51,069 bases of DNA from assembly GCA_050942895.1 (NCBI GenBank), contig JBMNOE010000019.1, positions 1 through 51,069 on the forward strand, in the 5' to 3' direction. The DNA comes from JBNRMR01 sp050942895 (lineage in GTDB: Bacteria > Bacillota > Clostridia > Christensenellales > UBA1750). Positions 35,382 through 43,708 of this stretch are shown here, in pieces; the first letter of the stretch is position 1; the number at the start of each line of letters is the position of its first letter. The position numbers were made by a program, and so were the translations under genes. The notes under the pieces were generated by a model. It ran no database searches and was not told the origin of the DNA. It was given only the letters and a program-made list of their open reading frames with translations.

Positions 35382-38300
35382 CTGCAATATTAAGTTCACC
35401 GAAAAGCAGCTTCGAGCAATAAAAGCCATGGGAAAAGATGTGCTGGTGAGCGCCGCCGCAGGTTCGGGTAAGACTGCCGTTCTTACGGAGCGTGTCGTTG
35501 GCCTGGTGCAAAAGGGCGTGCCGATAGAAAAAATGCTTATAGTTACTTATACTAAGGCTGCAGCCGCCAGCATGAGACGCAGAATCGCCGATTGGCTGGC
35601 TTCATCGGGCATGGGTCTCGCCGCCAGAAATGTGTCGCCGGCAAATATCTGCACCATACATTCATTTTGCTCCACTTTGCTTCGGGAGTTTTTTGTGGAG
35701 GCGGGGATAAGCCCCTCGTTCAGAGTCCAAGATGAGGCGAAAGGCCACCGCATGAGGGAATCAGCCATGGATGAATCCCTTGAGAAAATGCTTGAGTATG
35801 AGGGTTTTATCGATACCATCGCTGTTTTCGGCGGCGTAAAAAATATAAAGGAATATGCACATAGTTTATACAAGTTTTTAATCAGCAGGCCGGATCCTAT
35901 CCAATGGCTGGACGACCTGCTTTTCTCCTTCTGCAAAAATGCGGGTGATATTGAGCGGAGCGAATGGGCGAAGGATGCTATCGACGAGGCCCGAAAAAGC
36001 ACCCTTCGTGCGGCGGGCATGATCGATGAAGCTTATGGTATATTTGATGATGACAGCGCAAGGGAAGTATTGCACTCAGATGCCCAAATCGCCCTTAATA
36101 TAATCGACTGTGCGGAAAGAGGATATGGGCCTTTGTCAAACTACAGGCCTTCTTTTAAGCGCTGGTCGGTGACAAAAGGCTCCAGAAAGGATAACCCGCC
36201 GGAGATGGAAGCGGCAAAAAGCCTGAGAGATGCCGCGAAGGAATTGCTGCTGGAAGCGGCGCAGCTTCCGCCGCTGATAGTGGCTAGGGAAAACGACAGC
36301 ACCATGGCCGTTCACCTGGGCAGGCTCTGTGACATGGTAAAGGAATTTGAACGAAGTTACTTCGCCATGAAGGCTGAAAGCGAGGAATTGGACTTCTCAG
36401 ACCTGGAGCACTTCGCTTTGGCTGCCCTTAAAAATGAGGATGTCAGCGAAAAGATGCGGCATCGCTTTGAGCATGTGTTCATCGACGAATATCAGGATGC
36501 CAACGCCCTTCAGGAAGAAATCCTAAAGCATATCACCCGGGGAAACAATCTTTTCATGGTGGGTGACGTAAAGCAGAGCATATATGGATTTAGAATGGCA
36601 GAGCCGTCTCTGTTTACAGGGAAATATAACAGCTTTAGCAAAGAGGGCAATGAAAAAGGCGAACTAATAAGTATGAACGACAACTATCGTTCGTGTAAGG
36701 CCGTTATCGATTGCGTGAACAGGGTCTTTGAAAAAGCGATGTCGCCGGAGATGGGTGGCATTGCATATGACGATGATGCAAGGCTTCAGCCGGGCAATGA
36801 GTTGAGCGCCGACGATCCCCATAGGGCTTCATTGCAGGTGTTGGTGATGGCCGATGCCAAGGCAGAAATGGAGGAAGACGAGGAACTTCGGGAGCTTTTG
36901 GAAGATTTTTCAACTAAGAAGGCGGAAAGCAGGCTTATAATTGACAATATAATAGCTTTGCTGGGTAAAATGATGGAGATCGATGGCGTATACAGGCCGG
37001 TGGAGCTTAGAGATATTGCCATATTGCTGCGCTCGCCCAAGGGATGGGTGGCAACTGTGACAGAGATGCTGCGCCAGGCTGAGATTCCGTTTGTGACTGA
37101 TAGCTCAGAGGGCTACTACAGCCTGACGGAGGTAAAAGCTTTGGTAAACCTGCTGAGCGTCATCGAAAACCGCCATCAGGACATACCCTTGGTCGGGGCG
37201 CTTACTGCGCCATTTACAGAGATGATGTTCATGCCCGAGGAAATTGCCCATATTCGCGCCGCCTTCCCCGACAGGGATATGCCTTTTTACAAAGCCTGCA
37301 TGAGTTACGCCGAGAGCATTGATGACAGCGTGGGCAAAAGAATGCGGTTTTTCTTTGACAGCGTTGAAAAATGGCGGGCGCAGAGCCGGAAGATGCCGGC
37401 ATATAGCCTGATATTGCTGGTGATGGAGGAAACGGGCTATTATGACTTTGTTGGTGCGCTGCCCCATGGAGGCGCTCGGCAGGAGAATTTGCGGGCTCTG
37501 GTGAACAGGGCGAAAGCCTATGATTCTCTGGGCGAGTTTCTGAGTGTCGCCACTCTGGGGGACGAGGGCTCCGGCGAGGGCGCGAACTTTTCCGCTGCGC
37601 CTGAAAATGAGCAGGCAGTCCAGATAATGAGCATACACAAGTCAAAAGGGCTTGAATTTCCCGTGGTTATTGTCGCAGGGACGGGAGGCAGGATAAATCT
37701 TCAAGACACCACCGGCCCTTTAATATTTCACAGGGAAAAGGGCTTTGGAATGAAGCATGTGGACCCTGATCTGCTTGTCTCTCAGGCGGGCCTTTCCCAT
37801 ATGAGCGTTTCAAAGGCGATAATAAACGACAGCCTTGCAGAGGAGCTGCGCGTTTTATATGTGGCGATGACCCGCGCTAAGGAACGGCTGATAATTACCG
37901 GCTGCGTTCAAAACAGAGAGTCGGCGGAAAGTAAGTGGAATCAGATGGCAGACAGCGGGGATTTTTCAGGTGCGCGCTCATTGCTGGACTTTATCGCCCC
38001 TTCTTTCGGAGAGGAGAAATATGTGAGCCTTAGCACGGAGAAGGTCGAGAAGGGTTTTGCTGAAAATGGAAAGGGCGCAGCTTCTGTTAATTTTTCGTGG
38101 ATAGATGAAAGGCTTGATTGGCGCTATCAGCATGGGAGGGCAGCGCAGCCGGAGAAGATAAGCGCCACCGCCCTTTCAAGGTATGAGATGCCCGTGCCCC
38201 CAAGGCCGCAATTTGCACAGGAAAAGAAGGGCCTAACGGGCGCAGAGCGGGGAACTGCGCTTCACACAGTATTAAGCGCCCTGAAAAAAACCAGGCTTTA

Positions 38301-38751
38301 CGGCCTTTCTTCGGGGGAAACGCTGGCCGGAATTACAAGGCAGCTGGAGGAGATGCTGGAGAGGGGCCTGATATCAAATTCACAGGCGGAAGCGGTTCGA
38401 CCGGATGGTCTTGCGGCGTTTTTTCTAAGCGATATCGGCCAGCGAGCGCTTTCCGCAAGAGAGCTTTTATGCGAACAGCCTTTCAATATTCTCATCTCTC
38501 CCGGCGAAGCAGGCGTGTTTTCGGGATCTGATGACAAAATTTTGCTGCAGGGCATAATCGACATGTGCTTCTTGCAGGATGATGAGTGGATCATAATCGA
38601 CTTCAAGAGCGGCTGGCTAAGCGCGCAAAGAGCAAAAGAAAGCTATTCAGATCAGCTTAAGCTCTATGCTCTGGCGCTGAGGCGGCTGACGGGAAAGGGA
38701 ACAAAGCCCTTTATCTATATGCTGGACACCCAAATGACAATACCTGTTTGA
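35374..38751 (+). CDS. addA: ATP-dependent helicase/nuclease subunit AddA (1125 aa)
   Basis: Superfamily 1 helicase and nuclease subunit of AddAB. Walker A SAAAGSGKTAVLTERV is near residue 30; Walker B VFIDEYQDAN, GDVKQSIYGFR, NYRS and YVAMTRAKERL follow in UvrD order. The RecB-like nuclease motif is GIIDMCFLQDDEWIIIDFKSGW near the C-terminus. ATG 35374 is chosen with GGGGG eight bases upstream; ATG 35368 is an alternative. The eight-base overlap with addB indicates translational coupling. A perfect parS site starts in the base after the stop codon, so the end of this gene lies within the ParB loading zone. Confidence 0.96.
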   Translation: MSNCNIKFTEKQLRAIKAMGKDVLVSAAAGSGKTAVLTERVVGLVQKGVPIEKMLIVTYTKAAAASMRRRIADWLASSGMGLAARNVSPANICTIHSFCSTLLREFFVEAGISPSFRVQDEAKGHRMRESAMDESLEKMLEYEGFIDTIAVFGGVKNIKEYAHSLYKFLISRPDPIQWLDDLLFSFCKNAGDIERSEWAKDAIDEARKSTLRAAGMIDEAYGIFDDDSAREVLHSDAQIALNIIDCAERGYGPLSNYRPSFKRWSVTKGSRKDNPPEMEAAKSLRDAAKELLLEAAQLPPLIVARENDSTMAVHLGRLCDMVKEFERSYFAMKAESEELDFSDLEHFALAALKNEDVSEKMRHRFEHVFIDEYQDANALQEEILKHITRGNNLFMVGDVKQSIYGFRMAEPSLFTGKYNSFSKEGNEKGELISMNDNYRSCKAVIDCVNRVFEKAMSPEMGGIAYDDDARLQPGNELSADDPHRASLQVLVMADAKAEMEEDEELRELLEDFSTKKAESRLIIDNIIALLGKMMEIDGVYRPVELRDIAILLRSPKGWVATVTEMLRQAEIPFVTDSSEGYYSLTEVKALVNLLSVIENRHQDIPLVGALTAPFTEMMFMPEEIAHIRAAFPDRDMPFYKACMSYAESIDDSVGKRMRFFFDSVEKWRAQSRKMPAYSLILLVMEETGYYDFVGALPHGGARQENLRALVNRAKAYDSLGEFLSVATLGDEGSGEGANFSAAPENEQAVQIMSIHKSKGLEFPVVIVAGTGGRINLQDTTGPLIFHREKGFGMKHVDPDLLVSQAGLSHMSVSKAIINDSLAEELRVLYVAMTRAKERLIITGCVQNRESAESKWNQMADSGDFSGARSLLDFIAPSFGEEKYVSLSTEKVEKGFAENGKGAASVNFSWIDERLDWRYQHGRAAQPEKISATALSRYEMPVPPRPQFAQEKKGLTGAERGTALHTVLSALKKTRLYGLSSGETLAGITRQLEEMLERGLISNSQAEAVRPDGLAAFFLSDIGQRALSARELLCEQPFNILISPGEAGVFSGSDDKILLQGIIDMCFLQDDEWIIIDFKSGWLSAQRAKESYSDQLKLYALALRRLTGKGTKPFIYMLDTQMTIPV

Positions 38752-38767
38752 TGTTTCACGTGAAACA
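38752..38767. promoter_or_regulatory. parS: parS centromere site
   Basis: TGTTTCACGTGAAACA, a perfect 16-bp palindrome identical to the near-universal bacterial parS core bound by ParB/Spo0J. It starts immediately after the addA stop codon and 94 bases before bofA. Confidence 0.95.
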
Positions 38768-38860
38768 ATGCCTTTTTATGCCGGCCTTGGCTGGATGGCG
38801 TTATTATTTCTGCGCACCTTGCATATTATAGATAGAAAACTATGGGCGAGAGGTGCGGAT

Positions 38861-39133
38861 ATGGGCATATCAATAGACTTGATGACGGTTATATTCTTTG
38901 CCGTGGGGCTGGTGCTGCTTTATGCCCTTGGATGGCTGCTGCTGGTGCCATTCAAAATATTGCTGCGGTTTTTGTTTAATGGACTCTTGGGCGGCGCCAT
39001 GCTGATGCTGATAAACCTTTTCGGCTCGCCGCTGGGCCTTAGAATCGCCATAAACCCGCTGACGGCGCTGATGGCCGGGCTTTTGGGAGTCCCCGGCGTG
39101 GTGACAATATTGGCGCTGCAATCAATCCTTTGA
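38861..39133 (+). CDS. bofA: Pro-sigma-K processing inhibitor BofA family protein (90 aa)
   Basis: Small integral membrane protein of the BofA family, which in Bacillus holds the SpoIVFB protease inactive in the outer forespore membrane until sigma-K is needed. Hydrophobic segments cover about residues 7-28 and 32-50, and the C-terminal block NPLTALMAGLLGVPGVVTIL is the BofA signature. ATG 38861 is chosen with GAGAGG eight bases upstream, giving 90 residues, close to the Bacillus 87; a longer frame from 38768 starts inside the parS flank and is unlikely. CATATTAT (38822-38829) could be a sigma-E -10. It indicates a spore former. In Bacillus bofA follows recR; here it follows addA. Confidence 0.88.
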   Translation: MGISIDLMTVIFFAVGLVLLYALGWLLLVPFKILLRFLFNGLLGGAMLMLINLFGSPLGLRIAINPLTALMAGLLGVPGVVTILALQSIL

Positions 39134-39152
39134 TTTTTCCCTGCAGTATAAA

Positions 39153-39183
39153 AAAAGACCCTGCTGTTTCGGCAGGGTCTTTT
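39153..39183. terminator. Bidirectional terminator
   Basis: AAAAGACCCTGC-TGTTTCG-GCAGGGTCTTTT between convergent bofA and the toroid-like gene. Confidence 0.9.
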
Positions 39184-40045
39184 AAATGCGTGAGCGGTGC
39201 TTTTCGGCTAGCATGACGTAAAAGGTCGCCCATTTGCTGGACCTGCCCACTCTCTCCTTTGGCAAATATGATTTTGTCAATGTGCCGCCCAGCATTACCC
39301 GCCCGTCAGCATCCTTGCATCCATCCAGCAATGTCCAAGCTTGCGATAAGCGATCATCATCGCCATAGCCCAATGCGCAGAGTGCCTCAAGGACATTTTG
39401 CAGGCCCACCCGCATGACCTCGAAAGGATAGAAGATATCTATTGTGCGCCAGCCCTCCCGACTGTTTAGAACGAGAGAGGCTCTGTCGTCGCTCCTGTAA
39501 AAAATGCCGCGGTTTAGAAAGTAATCAACGAGGGGCGTAAGAGGAGATATATCGACGCTGCTCTTTTTGCATTCCGCCAAGAACAGCAGGGCGTGGAGAT
39601 TGGCCTTATAGCAGCTCTTTGGCGTGTACTTAAGCTTATTCAATCTATGAAGACATAAGAAGCCGCCGTCGGGCAGACTGTGTTCTTTGAGGCTATCAAT
39701 TATCTTCACGATAATCTCATGCTCTGAAAGGAAAAGCTTAACCAGAGAGGTCTGTAGCATAAAGTCCCCGCAGCCCCATTCAAAGCTTGAATCTAGCCCC
39801 GCAAAGGCTCTGTCAAGCTTTGCCATAGGAATATCATCATTATTAAGCACGCACTCGGCAAGGGCAGCAATATAATAGCGATACCACAGACCCCTCTGCT
39901 CATGCCAGCCCTCCGGCAGGCTGTCGAATACCCAGGATGCGGCGGCAGCCTTGTCGCCGGGCTGGTTCAGTATTTCGGTCTGGGTGCGGAACTTCACCGA
40001 CGGGTTATCGTCCCCAAGGAGCCAGTTTTTTAACAAGTCAGTCAT
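39182..40045 (-). CDS. Prenyltransferase-like alpha/alpha toroid protein, unknown function (287 aa)
   Basis: Cytoplasmic helical-repeat protein resembling the terpenoid cyclase/prenyltransferase toroid. Repeated helix-turn units with DGGFL-type turns are visible (LPDGGFLCLHRL, KANLHALLFLAECKK, GLQNVLEALCALGYGDD, CKDADGRVML), and the C-terminus SKWATFYVMLAEK is typical of clostridial homologues. No cyclase DxDD motif is seen, so catalysis is doubtful. ATG 40045 is used; ATG 40054 is also possible and neither has a strong ribosome site. Its stop overlaps the terminator arm at 39182. It lies 47 bases after parB, so it may be read from the parAB transcript. Function unknown. Confidence 0.65.
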   Translation of the reverse strand: MTDLLKNWLLGDDNPSVKFRTQTEILNQPGDKAAAASWVFDSLPEGWHEQRGLWYRYYIAALAECVLNNDDIPMAKLDRAFAGLDSSFEWGCGDFMLQTSLVKLFLSEHEIIVKIIDSLKEHSLPDGGFLCLHRLNKLKYTPKSCYKANLHALLFLAECKKSSVDISPLTPLVDYFLNRGIFYRSDDRASLVLNSREGWRTIDIFYPFEVMRVGLQNVLEALCALGYGDDDRLSQAWTLLDGCKDADGRVMLGGTLTKSYLPKERVGRSSKWATFYVMLAEKHRSRI

Positions 40046-40091
40046 AAACACCATCCCGGGTAAGCGCTCGTAAAAGAGAGACGGGCTAAAG

Positions 40092-40943
40092 CTATTCTTC
40101 CAGCCCGCTGATTATGTTATAAATTCTTTCGAACTCATCAAAGCTCTTATATTCTATGCTGATTTTGCCCTTGCGGGGGGTTCCTTTTATCTTGACGGAG
40201 CTGCCCAAGGCTTTCTTGAAGGCGCTTTCCATCACCTTAAACTCCTCCGGCAAAACTTTATCCGTCTTGGGCGAGGAAGTCTGTTTTTTTAAGTTGCGCA
40301 CCTGCTCTTCCACCTGGCGGACTGAAAGTTGCTGCTGTGCTGCTGCGATGGCTAATTTTGCCCTGTCTGAATCGTCATCAATGCCCAAAAGCGCCCTTGC
40401 GTGGCCGGCGGAAAGCTTGCCCTCGACCACAAGCAGAGCGGTGGTTTCGTCCAGGTCCAGCAAGCGCAGGCTGTTGGTAACGGCTGACCGGCTTTTTCCA
40501 AGTCGCTCTGCCGCCTGCTCCTGAGTGATGGCGCACTCATCTATGAGCGCCTGAATGCCCGCCGCCTCGTCCAAAGGATTTAAGTCATCCCTTTGCAGAT
40601 TTTCGATCAGAGCGACTTCCATGCGCTTGATTGCATCATAATCGCGGATGATGGCGGGGATGTGGCTGAGCTTCGCCTTTATGGACGCACGAAAGCGGCG
40701 CTCGCCGGATATTATCGTGTAGCGTCCGTCGTTTTTCACCACCACAATCGGGCTGATGATGCCCACCGTCTTGATTGATTTCGCCAGTTCGTCCAGCTTT
40801 TCGCTGTCGAAGCTGCGCCTGGGCTGGCCTGGGTTAGGATCGATAAGCCTTATATCTATCTCTGCAAAAGCGTCGGCGTCATCGGGAATTTGGTTTCCCA
40901 TGAGCATTTCAAGGCCGCGGCCCAGTCCTGTCTGTCTTGCCAT
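40092..40943 (-). CDS. parB: Chromosome partitioning protein ParB / Spo0J (283 aa)
   Basis: CTP-dependent DNA clamp that loads at parS and spreads to recruit SMC and organise the origin. The N-domain carries ISGERRFRAS, the CTP-binding box, and ALIENLQRDDLNPLDEA. The helix-turn-helix reads GKSRSAVTNSLRLLDL with Arg at the ParB-type specificity position, and SAGHARALL carries the ParB-type Gly. A C-terminal dimer domain follows (about 235-283). ATG 40943 has GGAGGG eight bases upstream and overlaps the parA stop by one base (TGATG), so the pair is translationally coupled. Two parS sites lie 2.2 kb downstream and 1 kb upstream. Confidence 0.96.
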   Translation of the reverse strand: MARQTGLGRGLEMLMGNQIPDDADAFAEIDIRLIDPNPGQPRRSFDSEKLDELAKSIKTVGIISPIVVVKNDGRYTIISGERRFRASIKAKLSHIPAIIRDYDAIKRMEVALIENLQRDDLNPLDEAAGIQALIDECAITQEQAAERLGKSRSAVTNSLRLLDLDETTALLVVEGKLSAGHARALLGIDDDSDRAKLAIAAAQQQLSVRQVEEQVRNLKKQTSSPKTDKVLPEEFKVMESAFKKALGSSVKIKGTPRKGKISIEYKSFDEFERIYNIISGLEE

Positions 40944-41716
40944 CAATTCATCCCTCCATTCCATTTGAGAAATTCGTCTGCCAGCAGCCGATAAGCCTCC
41001 GCGCCCGTCGAGCGACTATCATATAGCGTTATCGGCAGGCCGTGGCTGGGCGCTTCGCTAAGGCGCACATTTCGGGGGATGATTGACCGGTAGACCTTGT
41101 CCTTGAAATATTTTCTCACTTCATTTACAACCTGCGTGCTCAGGTTGGTTCTTGCATCGAACATTGTCAGCAAAACGCCGTCAATATCCAGATCCGGATT
41201 TAAACGCTGTTTCACAAGCCTCACGGTGCTCATAAGCTGCGTCAGCCCCTCAAGAGCGTAATATTCGCACTGGATCGGCACTAAAACAGCATCCGCCGCT
41301 GTCAGCGCGTTTAAAGTCAGCAGCCCCAGAGATGGGGGGCAGTCGATAAATATGAAGTCATAATCGCTTTTTGCGCCTTCAAGTCTGGCTTTCAGCACAT
41401 GCTCCCTTTCGGGCATTGAAACCAAAGAGATCTCCGCGCCCGCAAGCTGTATATTGCTCGGAGCGACGGCCATATTTTCCTGAGCGCTGCTTACTATAAT
41501 GTTGTTTATGTCAATTTCGCCGCTGATAACATCGTACATGGAGGCGGCGACCTCGTCCTTGTTGACTCCAGAGCCGCTTGTGGCATTGCCCTGAGGGTCG
41601 ATGTCCACCAGAAGGATTTTTTTGTTCCGCTCTGCCAGGGTTGCGGAAAGGTTGACGGTGGTGGTGGTTTTACCCACTCCGCCCTTCTGATTGGTAACTG
41701 CAATAATTTTAGCCAA
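40943..41716 (-). CDS. parA: Chromosome partitioning ATPase ParA / Soj (257 aa)
   Basis: Walker-type partition ATPase that forms nucleoid-bound sandwich dimers and, in Bacillus, also acts on DnaA. The deviant Walker A KGGVGKTTTTVNL with its signature Lys (residues 11-23) is complete, VDIDPQGNAT is the A' segment and FIFIDCPPSLG is Walker B. The start is TTG 41716, supported by GGGCGGG seven bases upstream and by the length (Soj is 253); an in-frame ATG at 41818 would add 34 residues spanning the promoter-like TATAAT (41744-41749). First gene of the parA-parB operon. Confidence 0.95.
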   Translation of the reverse strand: MAKIIAVTNQKGGVGKTTTTVNLSATLAERNKKILLVDIDPQGNATSGSGVNKDEVAASMYDVISGEIDINNIIVSSAQENMAVAPSNIQLAGAEISLVSMPEREHVLKARLEGAKSDYDFIFIDCPPSLGLLTLNALTAADAVLVPIQCEYYALEGLTQLMSTVRLVKQRLNPDLDIDGVLLTMFDARTNLSTQVVNEVRKYFKDKVYRSIIPRNVRLSEAPSHGLPITLYDSRSTGAEAYRLLADEFLKWNGGMN

Positions 41717-41743
41717 AAAAGTTCCCGCCCTTTCTATGTAGCT

Positions 41744-41772
41744 ATTATACATAAAAAATGCGGGAAAGAGAA
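41744..41772 (-). promoter_or_regulatory. Probable parAB promoter
   Basis: Minus strand TATAAT (41744-41749) with a weak TTCTCT 17 bases upstream; a leader of about 20 bases to the TTG start. Confidence 0.45.
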
Positions 41773-41886
41773 GGGGTATTTTGGATTGAGGGGAGTAATG
41801 CGGCCATGCATTGCGCATTTTCAGTTTTCCTCGCGGTTAAATTGCGCACGGAAAGCTGGGAATGAGCAATGTTTTTGAGTGCGTCG

Positions 41887-41932
41887 CGGGCGCCGCTCTG
41901 CTCTTTATAAAAAATAATGGAGCAGCGCCCTA
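41887..41932 (-). terminator. Large hairpin between noc and parA
   Basis: GGGCGC-TGCTC paired with GAGCA...GCGGCGCCC across an AT-rich loop that contains six T. There is no T run after the stem, so termination of noc is likely but not certain. Confidence 0.4.
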
Positions 41933-41947
41933 AAAAGCCATAGGCAG

Positions 41948-41963
41948 TGTTTCACGTGAAACA
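41948..41963. promoter_or_regulatory. parS: parS centromere site
   Basis: Second perfect TGTTTCACGTGAAACA palindrome, between noc and parA, 3.2 kb from the first. Confidence 0.95.
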
Positions 41964-41978
41964 TTGACGCCGAGCCGG

Positions 41979-42842
41979 TTACTTTGCCGGCGTTCTTTCC
42001 AGCGGGATAACTATTTTAATCTCGATATGATCATCAGCCTCAACGGTATTATATTCGGGGGAAAACCCGGCGCTGCTCATCTTTTTTAAAATATCCTTAA
42101 ATGAATTTATGTAAAGCCGAGTATCATTTACCAGAGTTGTCATTTTAGGTGAAACGCGGCTTCTTTTCCTTTGATCATGATCATCCTGATGATATGTATT
42201 CTTCAAAATCCTTTCGACCAGGCTCTCCGTGTCCTTCACATTCATGCGTTTTTCGATGACAAGAGAGATGGCCTCATGCTGAAGCTTTTCATCGTGAAGG
42301 CGCAGCAGGGCTCTCGCCTGACGCTCCACAAGCCCGTGGGCCAAAACCTTCTTCTTCACCGACAAAGGCAGCTTCAAAAGACGAATTTTGTTCGCAATCG
42401 TGCACTGGTTTTTCCCCACTCGCCTCGCCACTTCCTCCTGAGAAAAGCCCATTTGCCGGATTATCGACAGATATCCCTCCGCCTCCTCAAGATAATGAAG
42501 ATTCTCCCGCTGAAGGTTTTCAATCATTGCAATGATTGCGCTGTCCTGGTCCAGTGCATCGGCCTGTATGGCGGGGATGCTCTTCCAGCCCAAAATTCCG
42601 CAGGCGCGAAGGCGGCGCTCCCCGGCGATAAGCTCGTAGCCGCCATCCCTTGAACGGCGCACTGTGATCGGCTGGATCAGCCCGTATTGAGCGATGGACT
42701 GGGCCAGTTCAAAGAGATTCTCGCTGGAGAAGTATTTGCGTGGCTGATATGGGTTTGTCCGTATTGAATCGATGGGAATCTGCATAATCCTTCTGTCCTG
42801 TGGCCGGGATTCCCTTGGTGGTTTAACTAAAGCCTGTGCCAT
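41979..42842 (-). CDS. noc: Nucleoid occlusion protein Noc (287 aa)
   Basis: ParB-family paralogue that binds Noc sites and blocks Z-ring assembly over the nucleoid. It has the same CTP box (IAGERRLRAC) and ENLQRENLHYLEEAEG as ParB. Its helix-turn-helix reads GKNQCTIANKIRLLKL and is followed by VERQARALL. At the four positions reported to switch specificity (Caulobacter ParB 173, 179, 184, 201) it has Gln, Lys, Lys and Arg, the Noc set. The N-terminus (MAQALVKPPRESRPQD) lacks an obvious membrane-binding amphipathic helix as in Bacillus Noc. GAGGAGG precedes ATG 42842. It has its own promoter at 42892-42920. Confidence 0.9.
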   Translation of the reverse strand: MAQALVKPPRESRPQDRRIMQIPIDSIRTNPYQPRKYFSSENLFELAQSIAQYGLIQPITVRRSRDGGYELIAGERRLRACGILGWKSIPAIQADALDQDSAIIAMIENLQRENLHYLEEAEGYLSIIRQMGFSQEEVARRVGKNQCTIANKIRLLKLPLSVKKKVLAHGLVERQARALLRLHDEKLQHEAISLVIEKRMNVKDTESLVERILKNTYHQDDHDQRKRSRVSPKMTTLVNDTRLYINSFKDILKKMSSAGFSPEYNTVEADDHIEIKIVIPLERTPAK

Positions 42843-42891
42843 TACAATCCTCCTCATGCGCTGTCTATCTTTTAAATTGTTTCGTAACGCC

Positions 42892-42920
42892 ATCATAACC
42901 TTAACGAAGCAATCTTGCAA
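42892..42920 (-). promoter_or_regulatory. Promoter for noc
   Basis: Minus strand TTGCAA, 17-base spacer, TATGAT, downstream of the rsmG terminator. Confidence 0.65.
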
Positions 42921-42947
42921 TATTTTTCGTTTGACAAAGTATTGCGC

Positions 42948-42980
42948 AAAAAAAGAGAGCTAATCTGTTAAAATTAACTC
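42948..42980 (-). terminator. Terminator of the mnmE-mnmG-rsmG operon
   Basis: Minus strand GAGTTAAT-TTTAACAG-ATTAGCTC followed by TCTTTTTTT. The stem begins within the rsmG stop codon. Confidence 0.75.
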
Positions 42981-43690
42981 CCAATCGGCTTGTTTCGTAT
43001 TGTTTTAGGGTTTCTGGGGAAATTTGGCGGTGTTTGTCGAATTTTCTGTATCACCAAAAGCCTTCGCTCATACATTCCGTCCATCAATTCATATTCAAAC
43101 ATCTGCGGGTTTATGCCGCCTCCCAGGGCATCGATGGCCTTTTTTGCGGCAGCAAGCTCCTGCGAAGCGGCCGGTCCCTTCCAGGCGATGAATGCTCCGC
43201 CGGGCTTTACGAAGGGAAGCGCATATTCGCACAGAATGTCCAGCGAGGCTACGGCCCTTGCGAAAACGAAATCAAAGGATTCCCTGAATTCGGCTTTGCG
43301 GGCCAGTTCCTCAGCCCTTGCATGAAGGGGCGTGATGTTCGCAGCGATGTCCGAAAGGCTTTTCAAAAAAGCGACCTTCTTACCAACCGCATCGATAAGG
43401 TTGATGGAAAGATCAGGGCGGGCTATGGCCAGAGGCACAGAGGGAAAGCCAGCCCCTGCGCCGATGTCAAGGCATCGGGCACCTCTTTCAAGCGAGAAGA
43501 GAAAGAGTGGGGAAAGGCTGTCCAGAAAGTGCATGTGGGCTGTGTTTTCCTCGCCCTCAATCCGGGTGAGGTTCGTTTTTTCATTGGCCTTTGATAGCCT
43601 TTCGTAATATGTCGAAAAGCGGTAAAAAGCGACATCGTCCAGACCCAATGAATATTTTTCGCTTAAATTCCTCATTATTTCGTCAATCAT
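42974..43690 (-). CDS. rsmG: 16S rRNA (guanine527-N7)-methyltransferase RsmG (238 aa)
   Basis: SAM-dependent enzyme that methylates G527 of 16S rRNA in the 530 loop. The SAM-binding motif is CLDIGAGAGFPSVPLAIARPDL, with LIDAVGKKVAFL as motif II and FARAVASLDILCEYALPFVKPGG as motif IV. Length is normal. ATG 43690 has GGAG about ten bases upstream. It is the last gene of the DUF896-mnmE-mnmG-rsmG operon, 18 bases after mnmG, in the conserved Firmicute order. Confidence 0.96.
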   Translation of the reverse strand: MIDEIMRNLSEKYSLGLDDVAFYRFSTYYERLSKANEKTNLTRIEGEENTAHMHFLDSLSPLFLFSLERGARCLDIGAGAGFPSVPLAIARPDLSINLIDAVGKKVAFLKSLSDIAANITPLHARAEELARKAEFRESFDFVFARAVASLDILCEYALPFVKPGGAFIAWKGPAASQELAAAKKAIDALGGGINPQMFEYELMDGMYERRLLVIQKIRQTPPNFPRNPKTIRNKPIGS

Positions 43691-43708
43691 AGTGGCGTTT
43701 CTCCAAAA

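Noticed and set aside
38768..38860. Longer bofA reading frame starting right after parS
   Set aside because: No ribosome site; the 90-aa form from ATG 38861 matches the family length and has GAGAGG.
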